This document shows, one piece after another, positions 16,437-24,121 of a DNA stretch of 37,165 nucleotides. This DNA comes from Spirosoma sp. GTDB taxonomy: Bacteria > Bacteroidota > Bacteroidia > Cytophagales > Spirosomataceae. The DNA is taken from the NCBI GenBank assembly GCA_014377625.1, contig JACMPG010000172.1:1-37165 (forward strand). Direction: 5' to 3'. Made by a program: the position numbers and the translations under genes. Below the pieces are notes generated by a model that was not told the origin of the DNA, did not search any database, and was given only the letters and a program-made list of their open reading frames with translations. Numbering within the stretch: position 1 is the stretch's first letter; every line of letters starts with the position of its first letter.

Positions 16437-17069
16437 TTAAACGACCTGCTGACTATGGTATTTTAGTTTCGACAGATACACAACCATAAACCCACCAATA
16501 AGCAGGCTAACCAGGGGAATGACCGTGGCCAGCAGGGCGGCTACACCATAAGCAACCATACCAATAATATAGCCGCTTTTCACCATGCGGATGCGGACGT
16601 TTGCCGCCGGGCGTTTGAGCAATTGGTAATCTGTGGTGGCGTGGTTCCACATTAGCCAGAGTACGCCCACGATAGAGCCATAAACAAGCATAGTCAAGCC
16701 AGCCGCCAGTTCGGTAGCCGACGTCTGAATGTACAGGGCCAGTATATTGTTCGTGAACGGAATCAGGGCCGTGAGCAGCAGCAATAACCCGTTGTAGTAC
16801 ATAAATCGCGGGTCGCTCCGGCGAATCACGCTGAACATGCGGTGGTGATTGACCCAGATAACGAATATCGTGGCGAAGCTGAGCAGAAACGCTACGTAAA
16901 CCGGCCACCGCACCAGTAGCGCAAACAAGAGATCCTGGCTGGTGTAGGCTTCTTTGAGGTTGGGGACCTTTAGCTCGAACGTCAGCAGGGTAATCAAGAT
17001 GGAAAATACCCCGTCGCTGAATGCTTCTATCCGTGCCGTTTGGTTTTCCTGAAAATCATTACTGGCCAT
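16437..17069 (-). CDS. TMEM175/DUF1211 family membrane protein (putative potassium channel)
   Basis: About 210 residues with six hydrophobic segments. The hallmark RxxxFSDGVFSI motif is at residues 13-23 (Arg13, Phe17-Ser18-Asp19). In characterised TMEM175 proteins this motif shapes a potassium pore; bacterial members have one six-helix repeat and act as tetramers. WVNHHRMF near residue 85 is also typical. ATG 17069 is chosen; upstream in-frame codons back to a TTG at 17123 give a non-hydrophobic extension unlike the family. Its 3' end lies only 4 bases from the transposon end plus flanking AAT, so insertion happened right after the gene. It lies downstream of the APC permease. Confidence 0.85.
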   Translation of the reverse strand: MASNDFQENQTARIEAFSDGVFSILITLLTFELKVPNLKEAYTSQDLLFALLVRWPVYVAFLLSFATIFVIWVNHHRMFSVIRRSDPRFMYYNGLLLLLTALIPFTNNILALYIQTSATELAAGLTMLVYGSIVGVLWLMWNHATTDYQLLKRPAANVRIRMVKSGYIIGMVAYGVAALLATVIPLVSLLIGGFMVVYLSKLKYHSQQVV

Positions 17070-17166
17070 GCAGTGTGGTGAACTGACAGAAAAACGGCCA
17101 AAAGGGATAAATGGTTGGAACAAAGCCGTTTCTTATTCCGGTAGTAGTGCCACTTTATCACTTGCC

Positions 17167-17202
17167 AGCCTTACGCAGCCCGGACCTCCCGGTCCGGGCT
17201 AC
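17167..17202. repeat. GC-rich palindromic element, copy 2, overlapping a stop codon
   Basis: AGCCTTACG (17167-17175) leads into AGCCCGGACC (17177-17186), loop TCCC and GGTCCGGGCT (17191-17200). The TAG stop of the minus-strand permease (17199-17201) sits in the end of the stem. The same leader and core occur at 9828-9863. Confidence 0.8.
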
Positions 17203-18656
17203 TCGCGCTGACTGCGTTTGGTAAGGAGGTAAACCGGAATACCCAGCCCCGCAATGAGCAAACCCATACCCGTGTTGAACGTCTTGGTATAGAGGAGAAT
17301 ACCGCAAATCAGTCCGGCAGCACCAATGTACAGAGCCGGTACAAACGGGTAGCCCACGGCGCGATACGGTCGCTCGGTATTAGGCTCGGTACGACGCAGC
17401 CGGAACAGCCCCGCAATGGTGACCATGTAAAATACCAGTGACGCAAAGGTGCAGTAATCCAGCAGGTCGCCGTACCGGCCCGACAAACACAGCACCGACG
17501 CCCAGATACATTGCAGCCACAGCGCCCGGCCCGGCACGGCATTTTTATTCAGGTGCGACGCCTGTTTCAGAAACAGCCCGTCTTTGGCCATCGCGTAGTA
17601 CAGCCGCGCCCCGGCCAGAATCAGGCCGTTGTTGCAGCCAAACGTCGAAACCATAATCAGGACGGCCATAATAGCTACCGATACGTTGCCAAACAGCGTT
17701 TCAACAGCCGCCGTAGCCACGCGGTCGGCCTGGGCAAACTGAATGCCGCGCCCCAGCACATCGGTAGCCGTGGGCGAGCCATGCAGCGGCAGCAGTGAGA
17801 GGTACGAGACGTTGGCCAGAAAATAAATGGTCGTGACAATGAGCGTACCGAAGAACAGAGCCAGCGGAATGTTACGGCGCGGATTTTTGATTTCGCCCGC
17901 AATGAACGTCACGTTGTTCCAGGCATCGGCAGAGAACAGCGAGCCAATCATCGACGTACCAAAGGCCAGCAGCAGAGCCATACCCGCCAGCGGCAGCACC
18001 TCGCCCGCGGCAGTAGTTGTACTGGCGTCCCAGGCGTTGGTCAGGTTGTTCTGAAGCATACCGCTGTTCAGGCCGAGCGTAATACCCACCACAATAAGCC
18101 CCAGCAAAGACAGGAGTTTGGCGGATGTGAACACATTCTGGATGATTTTGCCGCTCTCAACGCCCCGGCTGTTGAGCCAGGTCAGAAATACCAGACTGCT
18201 AATGGCAAACAATGACCCCAGCGTTATGTCTATCGGACCCAGGGTCAGCAAGACATTTTCAGGACCGAGGGCGGGAATAAACACCGCCGTGTATTTGGTG
18301 AAGGCCACGGCCACGGCGGCAATGGTACCGGTCTGAATGACCATAAATACCGTCCAGCCATAGACAAAACCCATCAGTGAGCCGAACGCCCGCTGAATGT
18401 AAATGTACTGGCCGCCTGCTTTGGGCATCATACCCGCCAGTTCGCCATAACTGAGGGCAGCCGCTACGGTCAGGACGCCCGTCAGTACCCACAACATAAG
18501 CAGCCAGCCCGACGAGCCGAGGTTGCGGGCCATGTCAGCAGCTACAATAAACACGCCCGACCCAATCATGGAACCAGACACAATAAGGGTGGAATCGAGC
18601 AGGCTCAGCGAGCGTTTAAATTCGGTTTTTTCGTCAGCAGGGAGTTGTTCAGTCAT
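17199..18656 (-). CDS. APC family amino acid permease
   Basis: Inner-membrane amino acid transporter of about 485 residues with twelve predicted membrane segments. The first helix has the APC signature VSGSMIGSGVFIV, where the unwound GSG binds the amino acid backbone. Helix 2 ends in ALSYGELAGMMPKAGGQYIYI, also a family signature. ADAWNNVTFIAGEIKNPRRNIPLAL near the middle is the conserved helix 6-7 region. The C-terminal RPYRAVGYPFVPALYI is typical of LAT/YfnA-like members. ATG 18656 gives the normal cytoplasmic lead (MTEQLPADEKTEFKRSLSLLDS); the open frame upstream is not family-like. The substrate cannot be assigned. Its stop codon is embedded in a palindrome. Confidence 0.93.
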   Translation of the reverse strand: MTEQLPADEKTEFKRSLSLLDSTLIVSGSMIGSGVFIVAADMARNLGSSGWLLMLWVLTGVLTVAAALSYGELAGMMPKAGGQYIYIQRAFGSLMGFVYGWTVFMVIQTGTIAAVAVAFTKYTAVFIPALGPENVLLTLGPIDITLGSLFAISSLVFLTWLNSRGVESGKIIQNVFTSAKLLSLLGLIVVGITLGLNSGMLQNNLTNAWDASTTTAAGEVLPLAGMALLLAFGTSMIGSLFSADAWNNVTFIAGEIKNPRRNIPLALFFGTLIVTTIYFLANVSYLSLLPLHGSPTATDVLGRGIQFAQADRVATAAVETLFGNVSVAIMAVLIMVSTFGCNNGLILAGARLYYAMAKDGLFLKQASHLNKNAVPGRALWLQCIWASVLCLSGRYGDLLDYCTFASLVFYMVTIAGLFRLRRTEPNTERPYRAVGYPFVPALYIGAAGLICGILLYTKTFNTGMGLLIAGLGIPVYLLTKRSQRE

Positions 18657-18790
18657 ATACGGAGGGTGATAAGGCCCACAAATAGCACCGGCCCGGTTAA
18701 AAAAGCAAACAGGCGGCATTACCTTACCATAACAATCGCTCAGGCGAGGTTTTTCGTAGGTATTTTCTCATACCTGCTTATTCAGCATCT

Positions 18791-19579
18791 ATGCTTGCCC
18801 AACTCACGACGAACAATACCGTTTACGACGCTGACACCGATATCTGGTGGAATCCCGACGAACTGTTTCATATGCTCAAAACCTGCGTCAACCCGGCACG
18901 GGTGGGCTTTTTTGAGCGGATTCTGCGCGAACAGCAGTGCTACGTACCCAATAAAACCCTGCTCGATGTAGGATGCGGGGGTGGAATTCTGGCCGAAGCC
19001 TTTGCCGGACTTGGCTTTTCTGTAACGGGTATCGATCCATCGGCCCCGTCGGTAGCTACGGCGCAGCGCCATGCCGATTCGCAGGGCGTTGACATCAGGT
19101 ACCACATAGGCGCGGGTGAGCAACTGCCCTTTGCCGACAACTCGTTCGATTACGTCAGTTGCTGCGACGTGCTTGAGCACGTACAGGATGTTGATGCCGT
19201 ACTATCGGAGATTAGCCGGGTGCTGAAACCGGGCGGACTGTTTTTTTACGATACTATAAACCGCACGTGGCTAAGTTGGCTGTTCCTGATAAAAGTAGCG
19301 CAGGACTGGCCCCGGTGGGCCTTTATGCAGCCCAATCAGCACCGCTACGATCGCTTCATCACCCCGGCAGAACTAATCCAAAAGATGGCCGAAACGGGCC
19401 TGGCCAATGGACAAACGCGTGGCATGGTGGGCAACTACAATATCCTGAAAACGCTTTACTTTCTTCGCCAGCGCACCGCCGGACGCTGGACGTACCGGCA
19501 CCTTGGCGAACGGATGCTCATGCGCGAAGGTCGCGATACGAATTTATGCTACATGGGCTGGGCCGGGAAAGACCGGTAA
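18791..19579 (+). CDS. Class I SAM-dependent methyltransferase, UbiG-like
   Basis: Cytoplasmic methyltransferase of 262 residues. Motif I LLDVGCGGGILAE (57-69) binds S-adenosylmethionine. GIDPSAPSVATAQRHA is the acidic-loop motif, FDYVSCCDVLEHV is motif II and VLKPGGLFFYDTINRT is motif III. The lead WWNPDELFHMLKTCVNPARVGFF and the tail TPAELIQKMAETG resemble UbiG, which methylates ubiquinone precursors. This lineage normally makes menaquinone, so another small phenolic or quinone-like substrate is more likely (inference). Its last 31 bases overlap the convergent CPBP gene. Confidence 0.85.
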   Translation: MLAQLTTNNTVYDADTDIWWNPDELFHMLKTCVNPARVGFFERILREQQCYVPNKTLLDVGCGGGILAEAFAGLGFSVTGIDPSAPSVATAQRHADSQGVDIRYHIGAGEQLPFADNSFDYVSCCDVLEHVQDVDAVLSEISRVLKPGGLFFYDTINRTWLSWLFLIKVAQDWPRWAFMQPNQHRYDRFITPAELIQKMAETGLANGQTRGMVGNYNILKTLYFLRQRTAGRWTYRHLGERMLMREGRDTNLCYMGWAGKDR

Positions 19580-20418
19580 CGTTTACCCTTTACGAGTGCA
19601 TTCCGCCGGTAGGCAACCCACAACAGATAAAGACCAACTATTGAAGCGAGACCACTGGCCAGCAGCGAAAACTCAATACCGAACGCGCCCCCCGTCAGCC
19701 GTTCGTCGCCGGTCAGGACACTGGTAATGTAACCCTGCGTGGGGCCGCCCGATTCAGGAATGCCGATGACATAATTCAGGGCGTCCCAGGTGGCGTGGGC
19801 CGATATGCATAGCCAGAGGTTTCGGGTTAGGATAAACAAGACGGGCAGGGTAAGTCCGGCCTCCAGCCCGGCCAGTCCGGCCCGCCAAACCGTAGTGCCA
19901 GGGTTGGCGTAGTGCATCAGACCAAACAACAGACTGACTAAAAGAATGGCCCAGATAGACCCTACAGCTTCTTCAATTAACCGAAACAACAGGGCACGAA
20001 ACAGAACTTCCTCGACCGTAGCCGCCATAACAGCCAGTGTCAGGGCCTGCGGAATGTATCGCCAGCCATTCGTTGCCGCAACCGTCAGATTACCGTTGAG
20101 CCAAAGGGGTACGAACACTAGGGCAGTAAACGAACTCGTGTACAAAAAACCAGTCATGATCCATCGCCCCCGGTTGGTGGGCAGCAATTCGGTCAGCGTA
20201 CGGCGTTCAAACCAGCCGACGTACAGGCCGTAAAGCGCGACGACGACCAGCGCAATTGTCAGGTACGTCAGCGGGCGGATCAGAAACAGGATGGATTGAT
20301 TATGAAACAAATCCAGGAATCGATACAGTAACCTGGTGGCAATGACAAAGTAAGGCACCGCTACCAGCATAATGCCTGCCAGCAGTCGTACGAGTGGAAA
20401 ACGAAGAAATACAGGCAT
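19549..20418 (-). CDS. CPBP family intramembrane metalloprotease (CAAX protease-like)
   Basis: Membrane-embedded protease of 289 residues with about eight hydrophobic segments. The Abi/CPBP motifs are all visible: Glu136-Glu137 and Arg141 in EEVLFR, His169 in FGLMH, and His208 with Asp212 in HATWD. These residues form the active site in the Rce1-like fold. Family members cut membrane-anchored or prenylated proteins, mature peptides, or give bacteriocin immunity; the substrate here is unknown. An isoprenylcysteine methyltransferase-like gene lies 0.7 kb away, but bacteria are not known to prenylate CAAX proteins, so I do not link them. It converges on, and overlaps by 31 bases, the methyltransferase gene. 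Confidence 0.88.
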   Translation of the reverse strand: MPVFLRFPLVRLLAGIMLVAVPYFVIATRLLYRFLDLFHNQSILFLIRPLTYLTIALVVVALYGLYVGWFERRTLTELLPTNRGRWIMTGFLYTSSFTALVFVPLWLNGNLTVAATNGWRYIPQALTLAVMAATVEEVLFRALLFRLIEEAVGSIWAILLVSLLFGLMHYANPGTTVWRAGLAGLEAGLTLPVLFILTRNLWLCISAHATWDALNYVIGIPESGGPTQGYITSVLTGDERLTGGAFGIEFSLLASGLASIVGLYLLWVAYRRNALVKGKRYRSFPAQPM

Positions 20419-20510
20419 GACTACTGGTCAGTTACATCAGTTTTGAACAGCCTGACCGACCAAAACGAATTGGAAACAAATAGTGAACGTTCATTGACTT
20501 AAAAAACCTT

Positions 20511-21131
20511 ATGCTTCGAATGCTTACTGTTTATCTGGTACTGCTCTCCACTGCCCCGCTTTTTGCGCAGCAAACCGTATTTACCCAACCACCCGAAACG
20601 CACCGGTTTGCTATCGAGATTGCCGGTATCCGGGTAGGAACCGTAACGGCAATTCGGGAAGAAAAACCCGGCAACCATAGCGTCATCACCACCGTCAGCG
20701 ACGTAAAAATTCATCTGCTGGTCTATACCGTCAAAGTGTATTACAAGGCCATTACGCAGTTTACGCGCAACAAACTTACCAGTTCGTATGTAGATGCCCA
20801 CACCAATCAGGGCAATTATATGGCCAAAACGGACTGGAAACAGGATCATTACGACGTAGTGGCGCACCAGTACAAATACGACCACACGGCCACGATCCGA
20901 GAAGCTATCGACTTTACCATGCTTGGCCTGTACTTTACCGAACCTGTTGGCCGAAAACGCATTTACTCGGAATATTTCGGCGATTTTTTCAGCGTCGAAA
21001 AAACGGGAGCGGGCCAGTATCGTACCCGCCTGGACGAGAAAGAAGACGAGTACTTCTACGAGAGAGGGCAGTTGGCGAAGGTCATTCGCCACAACAAAAT
21101 CAAGAATTTTGTGCTGACGCGGGTCGATTAA
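20511..21131 (+). CDS. DUF6134-like secreted protein
   Basis: A 206-residue product with a signal peptide ending near LFAQ (about residue 19). The body is beta-rich: FAIEIAGIRVGTVTAIREE, ITTVSDVKIHLLVYTVKVYYKAITQF, LTSSYVDAHTNQGNY, and a late aromatic stretch LYFTEPVGRKRIYSEYFGDFF. This matches my memory of DUF6134, a periplasmic Bacteroidetes family of unknown function that looks like a one-sheet lipid- or ligand-binding barrel. It may start at 20511 or at the Met three codons later. It converges on the methyltransferase-like gene at 21139 with 7 bases between, and no terminator is visible. Confidence 0.75.
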   Translation: MLRMLTVYLVLLSTAPLFAQQTVFTQPPETHRFAIEIAGIRVGTVTAIREEKPGNHSVITTVSDVKIHLLVYTVKVYYKAITQFTRNKLTSSYVDAHTNQGNYMAKTDWKQDHYDVVAHQYKYDHTATIREAIDFTMLGLYFTEPVGRKRIYSEYFGDFFSVEKTGAGQYRTRLDEKEDEYFYERGQLAKVIRHNKIKNFVLTRVD

Positions 21132-21138
21132 CCGGTCT

Positions 21139-21612
21139 TCACAGCCACTGCCGAACGCGACCTTTGTAACGGAGATATTCATCGCCGAATTTACGGGTCA
21201 GGTACAATTCTTCGCGTTCGATAATGCCTTTCTGAACCACTATCAACAGCGGAATCAAAAGCAGCAGCCCCCACCAGGCATTGACCATAATGCAACCGCC
21301 CGTATAGAGCAGCGTCAGGGCAAGATACATGGGGTTTCGGGTGTACGCGTACAGACCGTCACTAACAATGCGGGTCGTGGCACCGCGGGGGTTGATTGTT
21401 GTTTTGTTGCGGATCATCTGTCGAAAAGCCAGCAGCAGCACCGGTAGACCAATCAGCATCACAACAAGACCAATGCCAATGGCGGTAAGGGTGGGTAAGA
21501 CCGGTGTCGGGAATAGAAACCGCAGCAGTATAGCAACGGCAAACATACTGACAAACAGTAACGGCGGAAACGCGACAACGCCTGCCCGGTCGGGGACTTG
21601 CTCGGTAGCCAT
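21139..21612 (-). CDS. Isoprenylcysteine carboxyl methyltransferase (ICMT)-like membrane protein
   Basis: Small integral membrane protein of 157 residues with four to five hydrophobic segments. The ICMT/PEMT C-terminal signature is present: VSDGLYAYTRNPMYLAL near residue 85, and EREELYLTRKFGDEYLRYKGRVRQWL at the C-terminus. These form the SAM-binding part in the eukaryotic enzyme. Bacterial members are mostly uncharacterised; proposed substrates include phospholipids and isoprenoids. It lies 33 bases downstream of the homoserine kinase gene on the same strand, so the two could be co-transcribed, without an obvious functional link. Confidence 0.85.
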   Translation of the reverse strand: MATEQVPDRAGVVAFPPLLFVSMFAVAILLRFLFPTPVLPTLTAIGIGLVVMLIGLPVLLLAFRQMIRNKTTINPRGATTRIVSDGLYAYTRNPMYLALTLLYTGGCIMVNAWWGLLLLIPLLIVVQKGIIEREELYLTRKFGDEYLRYKGRVRQWL

Positions 21613-21645
21613 AGACGTATATTTTTTACGCTAAACTACACACGG

Positions 21646-22578
21646 TTAGTCAATTACCTTCGGTCCCTGCTGGTTTATTTCTGACACGTACGCTTCACTC
21701 ATGATGCCCGCATTGAGAAATGCCTGTTGCATAGCCTCCCCTACCCGGCTGGCCGTTTCCTGATCGCGACAGAGGGCGAACATCGAGGGGCCGGAGCCAG
21801 AAATACTGCACCCCAGTGCGCCATTTTGCAGAGCGGCCTGCTTGGCTTCAGCAAATTCAGGAATCAGGATTGACCGTACCGGCTCGATGATGACATCGAC
21901 CAGAGAGCGGCTGATGAGGTCGTAGTCAGGCGTCATCAGACCCGCAATCAGGCCCGCTACGTTGCCCATCTGCGTGATTGTATTCTTGAGCGACACCTCG
22001 TTTTTCAGAATAAACCGGGCATCTTTGGTATTCACCTCAATGTCGGGATGCACGAGCGTACAAAACAGGGTGGCCGGGGTTTGTATCCGAATGACATCGA
22101 GCGGCTGGTAACTCCGCACCACCACAAATCCGCCCAGCAACGACGGCCCTACGTTGTCGGCATGGGCCGAACCGCAGGCAATGCGTTCGCCTTCCATGGC
22201 AAACGGAATCAGTTCGCGGGTGGTGAGAGGCCGTTCCATCAGTTCATTAATGGCAAACACGCCGGCAACCGCACTGGCTGCGCTGGAACCCAACCCACTG
22301 CCCAGGGGCATCTGCTTATACAGAATCACGTCAACACCTAAGTCAGGCTGGCCAATGTGCTTCAGAAAGGACTGGATGGCAATGCTGGCTGTATTGCGGT
22401 GCGCTTCGCGGGGTAGCCGACCGTCGTCACCAATAATATCGGTGATGCGGACGCCGGGTTCGTCGGTAAGCGTAAGCGTAATTTTATCGCCTGGGTTATC
22501 GACAGCAAATCCAAATATATCGAACCCACAGGCGACGTTGGCTACGGTAGCGGGAGCAAAAACACTGATTGACTTCAC
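21646..22578 (-). CDS. thrB: Homoserine kinase (GHMP family)
   Basis: Cytoplasmic enzyme that phosphorylates L-homoserine, the fourth step from aspartate to threonine. GTG 22578 gives the family's exact N-terminus, VFAPATVANVACGFDIFGFA, and about 310 residues. The GHMP ATP-binding loop PLGSGLGSSAAS is at 91-102. GCSISGSGPSMFAL near the end is the second GHMP motif. The partner genes thrA and thrC, which often form an operon in Bacteroidetes, are not next to it in the window; an ICMT-like gene follows downstream. A 62-nt palindrome lies just upstream, beyond which is the helical-repeat gene. Confidence 0.95.
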   Translation of the reverse strand: MKSISVFAPATVANVACGFDIFGFAVDNPGDKITLTLTDEPGVRITDIIGDDGRLPREAHRNTASIAIQSFLKHIGQPDLGVDVILYKQMPLGSGLGSSAASAVAGVFAINELMERPLTTRELIPFAMEGERIACGSAHADNVGPSLLGGFVVVRSYQPLDVIRIQTPATLFCTLVHPDIEVNTKDARFILKNEVSLKNTITQMGNVAGLIAGLMTPDYDLISRSLVDVIIEPVRSILIPEFAEAKQAALQNGALGCSISGSGPSMFALCRDQETASRVGEAMQQAFLNAGIMSEAYVSEINQQGPKVID

Positions 22579-22645
22579 GTGGGAAGGGGGCAAATACAGG
22601 GCAAGATTACTGCTTTTGGCCCGAAACCGCAATGTTTAGCGATGG

Positions 22646-22707
22646 GGCAAGTAGGTAGGTATGTAGCCCGGGCCTCCCGGTCCGGGCTACATACCTACCT
22701 ACTTGCC
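22646..22707. repeat. 62-nt near-perfect palindrome with the GC-rich core, copy 3
   Basis: Arms 22646-22674 and 22679-22707 (29 bases each) are complementary apart from one G-T pair, around a TCCC loop. The core matches copies 1 and 2 (GTAGCCCGG-CC-TCCC-GGTCCGGGCTAC), flanked here by GTAGGTAGGTAT on one side and its complement on the other. The right arm covers the last codons and TAG stop (22699-22701) of the minus-strand gene. Confidence 0.9.
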
Positions 22708-23214
22708 GCCGAACAGGCGACTGAAAAACCCTTTGGCTTTTGCTGTCGTTTCGGCTACCTGCGCGGTTGCTTCGGCTTTTATCTCGTCGATTTTGGCCTG
22801 GGCAACTTCCAGTTGTTCAATGGCTTCGGCTTTGAGTTCGTCATATTTCTCTTCGGCAGCATCCTGAAGCTGTTCAGCTTTGACCGATGCCGTTTCGTAA
22901 GCAGCTTCGGCCTGGGCCTGGAGATCAGCCAGGGTTTCGGCGGTAGCCGTTTTTGCGGTTTCTATGTGTTCTGACGCCTTCGCCTTTATGCCATCAATGT
23001 CGATTTGGCGACCCGTTTCTTCAGCTTTGGCAACGAGCTGATCGCGCAGGTCCTCCATTTTATCAACGGTGGTGGTCATCAATTGGCCCGCTTCGGTTTT
23101 CAGCGTATCGAATTTATCAACCGCTTCGGCTTTCAGATCGTCTATTTTACCGGCTGCTTCGGTCTGCGCGACTTGTGCGGCTTCGTCAGTCTGTTTCTTT
23201 TCAGTATTTTCCAT
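22699..23214 (-). CDS. Helical-repeat (LEA/apolipoprotein-like) protein
   Basis: A 171-residue, almost entirely helical and highly charged protein without signal peptide. It is built of loosely repeated 11- to 20-residue units rich in Ala, Glu, Lys and Asp: KIDDLKAEAVDKFDTLKTEA, KAEQLQDAAEEKYDELKAEA and QLEVAQAKIDEIKAEATAQ are clear examples. Such patterns occur in LEA-type desiccation proteins and in apolipoprotein-like amphipathic proteins. The C-terminus KGFFSRLFGGK is short, basic and amphipathic, and could dip into a membrane. ATG 23214 is preferred over a TTG 17 codons upstream. Function not established; a stress or membrane-stabilising role is inference. Confidence 0.7.
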   Translation of the reverse strand: MENTEKKQTDEAAQVAQTEAAGKIDDLKAEAVDKFDTLKTEAGQLMTTTVDKMEDLRDQLVAKAEETGRQIDIDGIKAKASEHIETAKTATAETLADLQAQAEAAYETASVKAEQLQDAAEEKYDELKAEAIEQLEVAQAKIDEIKAEATAQVAETTAKAKGFFSRLFGGK

Positions 23215-23268
23215 ACAGGCTCGGTGAGAGTGATTAAGCTGTAAATGTACACTTGTGTCAGACAAAAT

Positions 23269-23835
23269 CTATCCTAACCGCCGTATTATCAGACCGTTTA
23301 CCAGATCGAACAGAGCCGTTGGCTTTACGGTACGCCAGTTGGCCAGATCGAGGGTACCGCCGAAGTTGATGTAATAGTCGAGGTGGTACTTTTTCCATTC
23401 GCGTTCTATGAAGTCGGGCGAGTGGATCGCAACAATCCAGCCGTCTTCTACGTCCTCAAACCACTCTTCGTAATAGCTATCGTCGGAGCCGTGAAAATTG
23501 AAAACGTTCTCGGCAATCAGCACGAAATACTTTACGCCTTCCTGAACAAGCGGGTCTACTACCTGCCGTTTCAGGTACATGATGTCGTTATGCAGCGTAT
23601 CATTCCACTCCCCAAACAACTCGATTATTACAAACTGCCGGTCGTAATTGGCGTACAAAATCTTGCAATAGAGCGTTTCGGAGCCTATTTCGTCCCAGAG
23701 TGGGTGGATGTAGTAGCCGTAGATGTTGTTCTCGTACTGCTGCATGTTGTACTCCTGCTCGTAAAACGGCGAGCGTTCGTCTTCCGACGCGGTATAGTAT
23801 TTCTCCCAACCGAAAAACGGTTCAATATCCTGCAT
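23269..23835 (-). CDS. Acidic, aromatic-rich protein of unknown function
   Basis: A 188-residue product that I do not recognise. It has no signal peptide or membrane segment. It is unusually rich in Tyr, Trp, Phe and acidic residues: QEYNMQQYENNIYGYYIHPLWDE, and HGSDDSYYEEWFEDVEDGW. The middle has alternating strand-like hydrophobics (RQFVIIELFGEW, VKYFVLIAENVFNF), which suggests a small alpha/beta fold. The tail DLANWRTVKPTALFDLVNGLIIRRLG looks helical. The gene precedes the helical-repeat gene with about 55 bases between stop and ATG. The sequence reads as a genuine protein because both codon pattern and composition are protein-like. Confidence 0.7.
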   Translation of the reverse strand: MQDIEPFFGWEKYYTASEDERSPFYEQEYNMQQYENNIYGYYIHPLWDEIGSETLYCKILYANYDRQFVIIELFGEWNDTLHNDIMYLKRQVVDPLVQEGVKYFVLIAENVFNFHGSDDSYYEEWFEDVEDGWIVAIHSPDFIEREWKKYHLDYYINFGGTLDLANWRTVKPTALFDLVNGLIIRRLG

Positions 23836-24121
23836 GATTCAATGAGTGAATGGGTCCAGGCTGGCTTTTTTGCCGATTTTATAACGCCGGGTTGGGCCGA
23901 AATGTTGATGGGTGGGGGGCGTTTTTGGGCGTTTTGTGATGTTTGGGCGCGTGGCTCAGACATCAGATTACTGACTAACCGGCTCGTACCGACATCTCCC
24001 GGACACGAGGAATGATGCAACAGGACACTACCCAACGAAAGCAACGACGTAGAAGCGGACCCGCACAGGTTCAGTTTTTTTATGCGTTAGACGTAGCCCA
24101 AAACAGCCTAACTTGTGGGCC
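23836..24121. other. Intergenic region between divergent genes
   Basis: About 285 bases with G-rich and T-rich patches on the plus strand (for example around 23911-23940). I see no RNA gene, repeat or clear promoter. It probably holds the promoters for the SDR gene and the acidic protein gene. Confidence 0.4.

Noticed and set aside
20499-21182. Long open frame (227 codons) on the minus strand
   Set aside because: It is antisense to the DUF6134-like gene, which has a signal peptide and protein-like composition; the minus frame has no recognisable features.
19549-21612. A CAAX-processing pathway made of the CPBP protease and the ICMT-like gene
   Set aside because: The genes are on separate transcripts, and protein prenylation of CAAX type is not known in bacteria; both families are common for other reasons.
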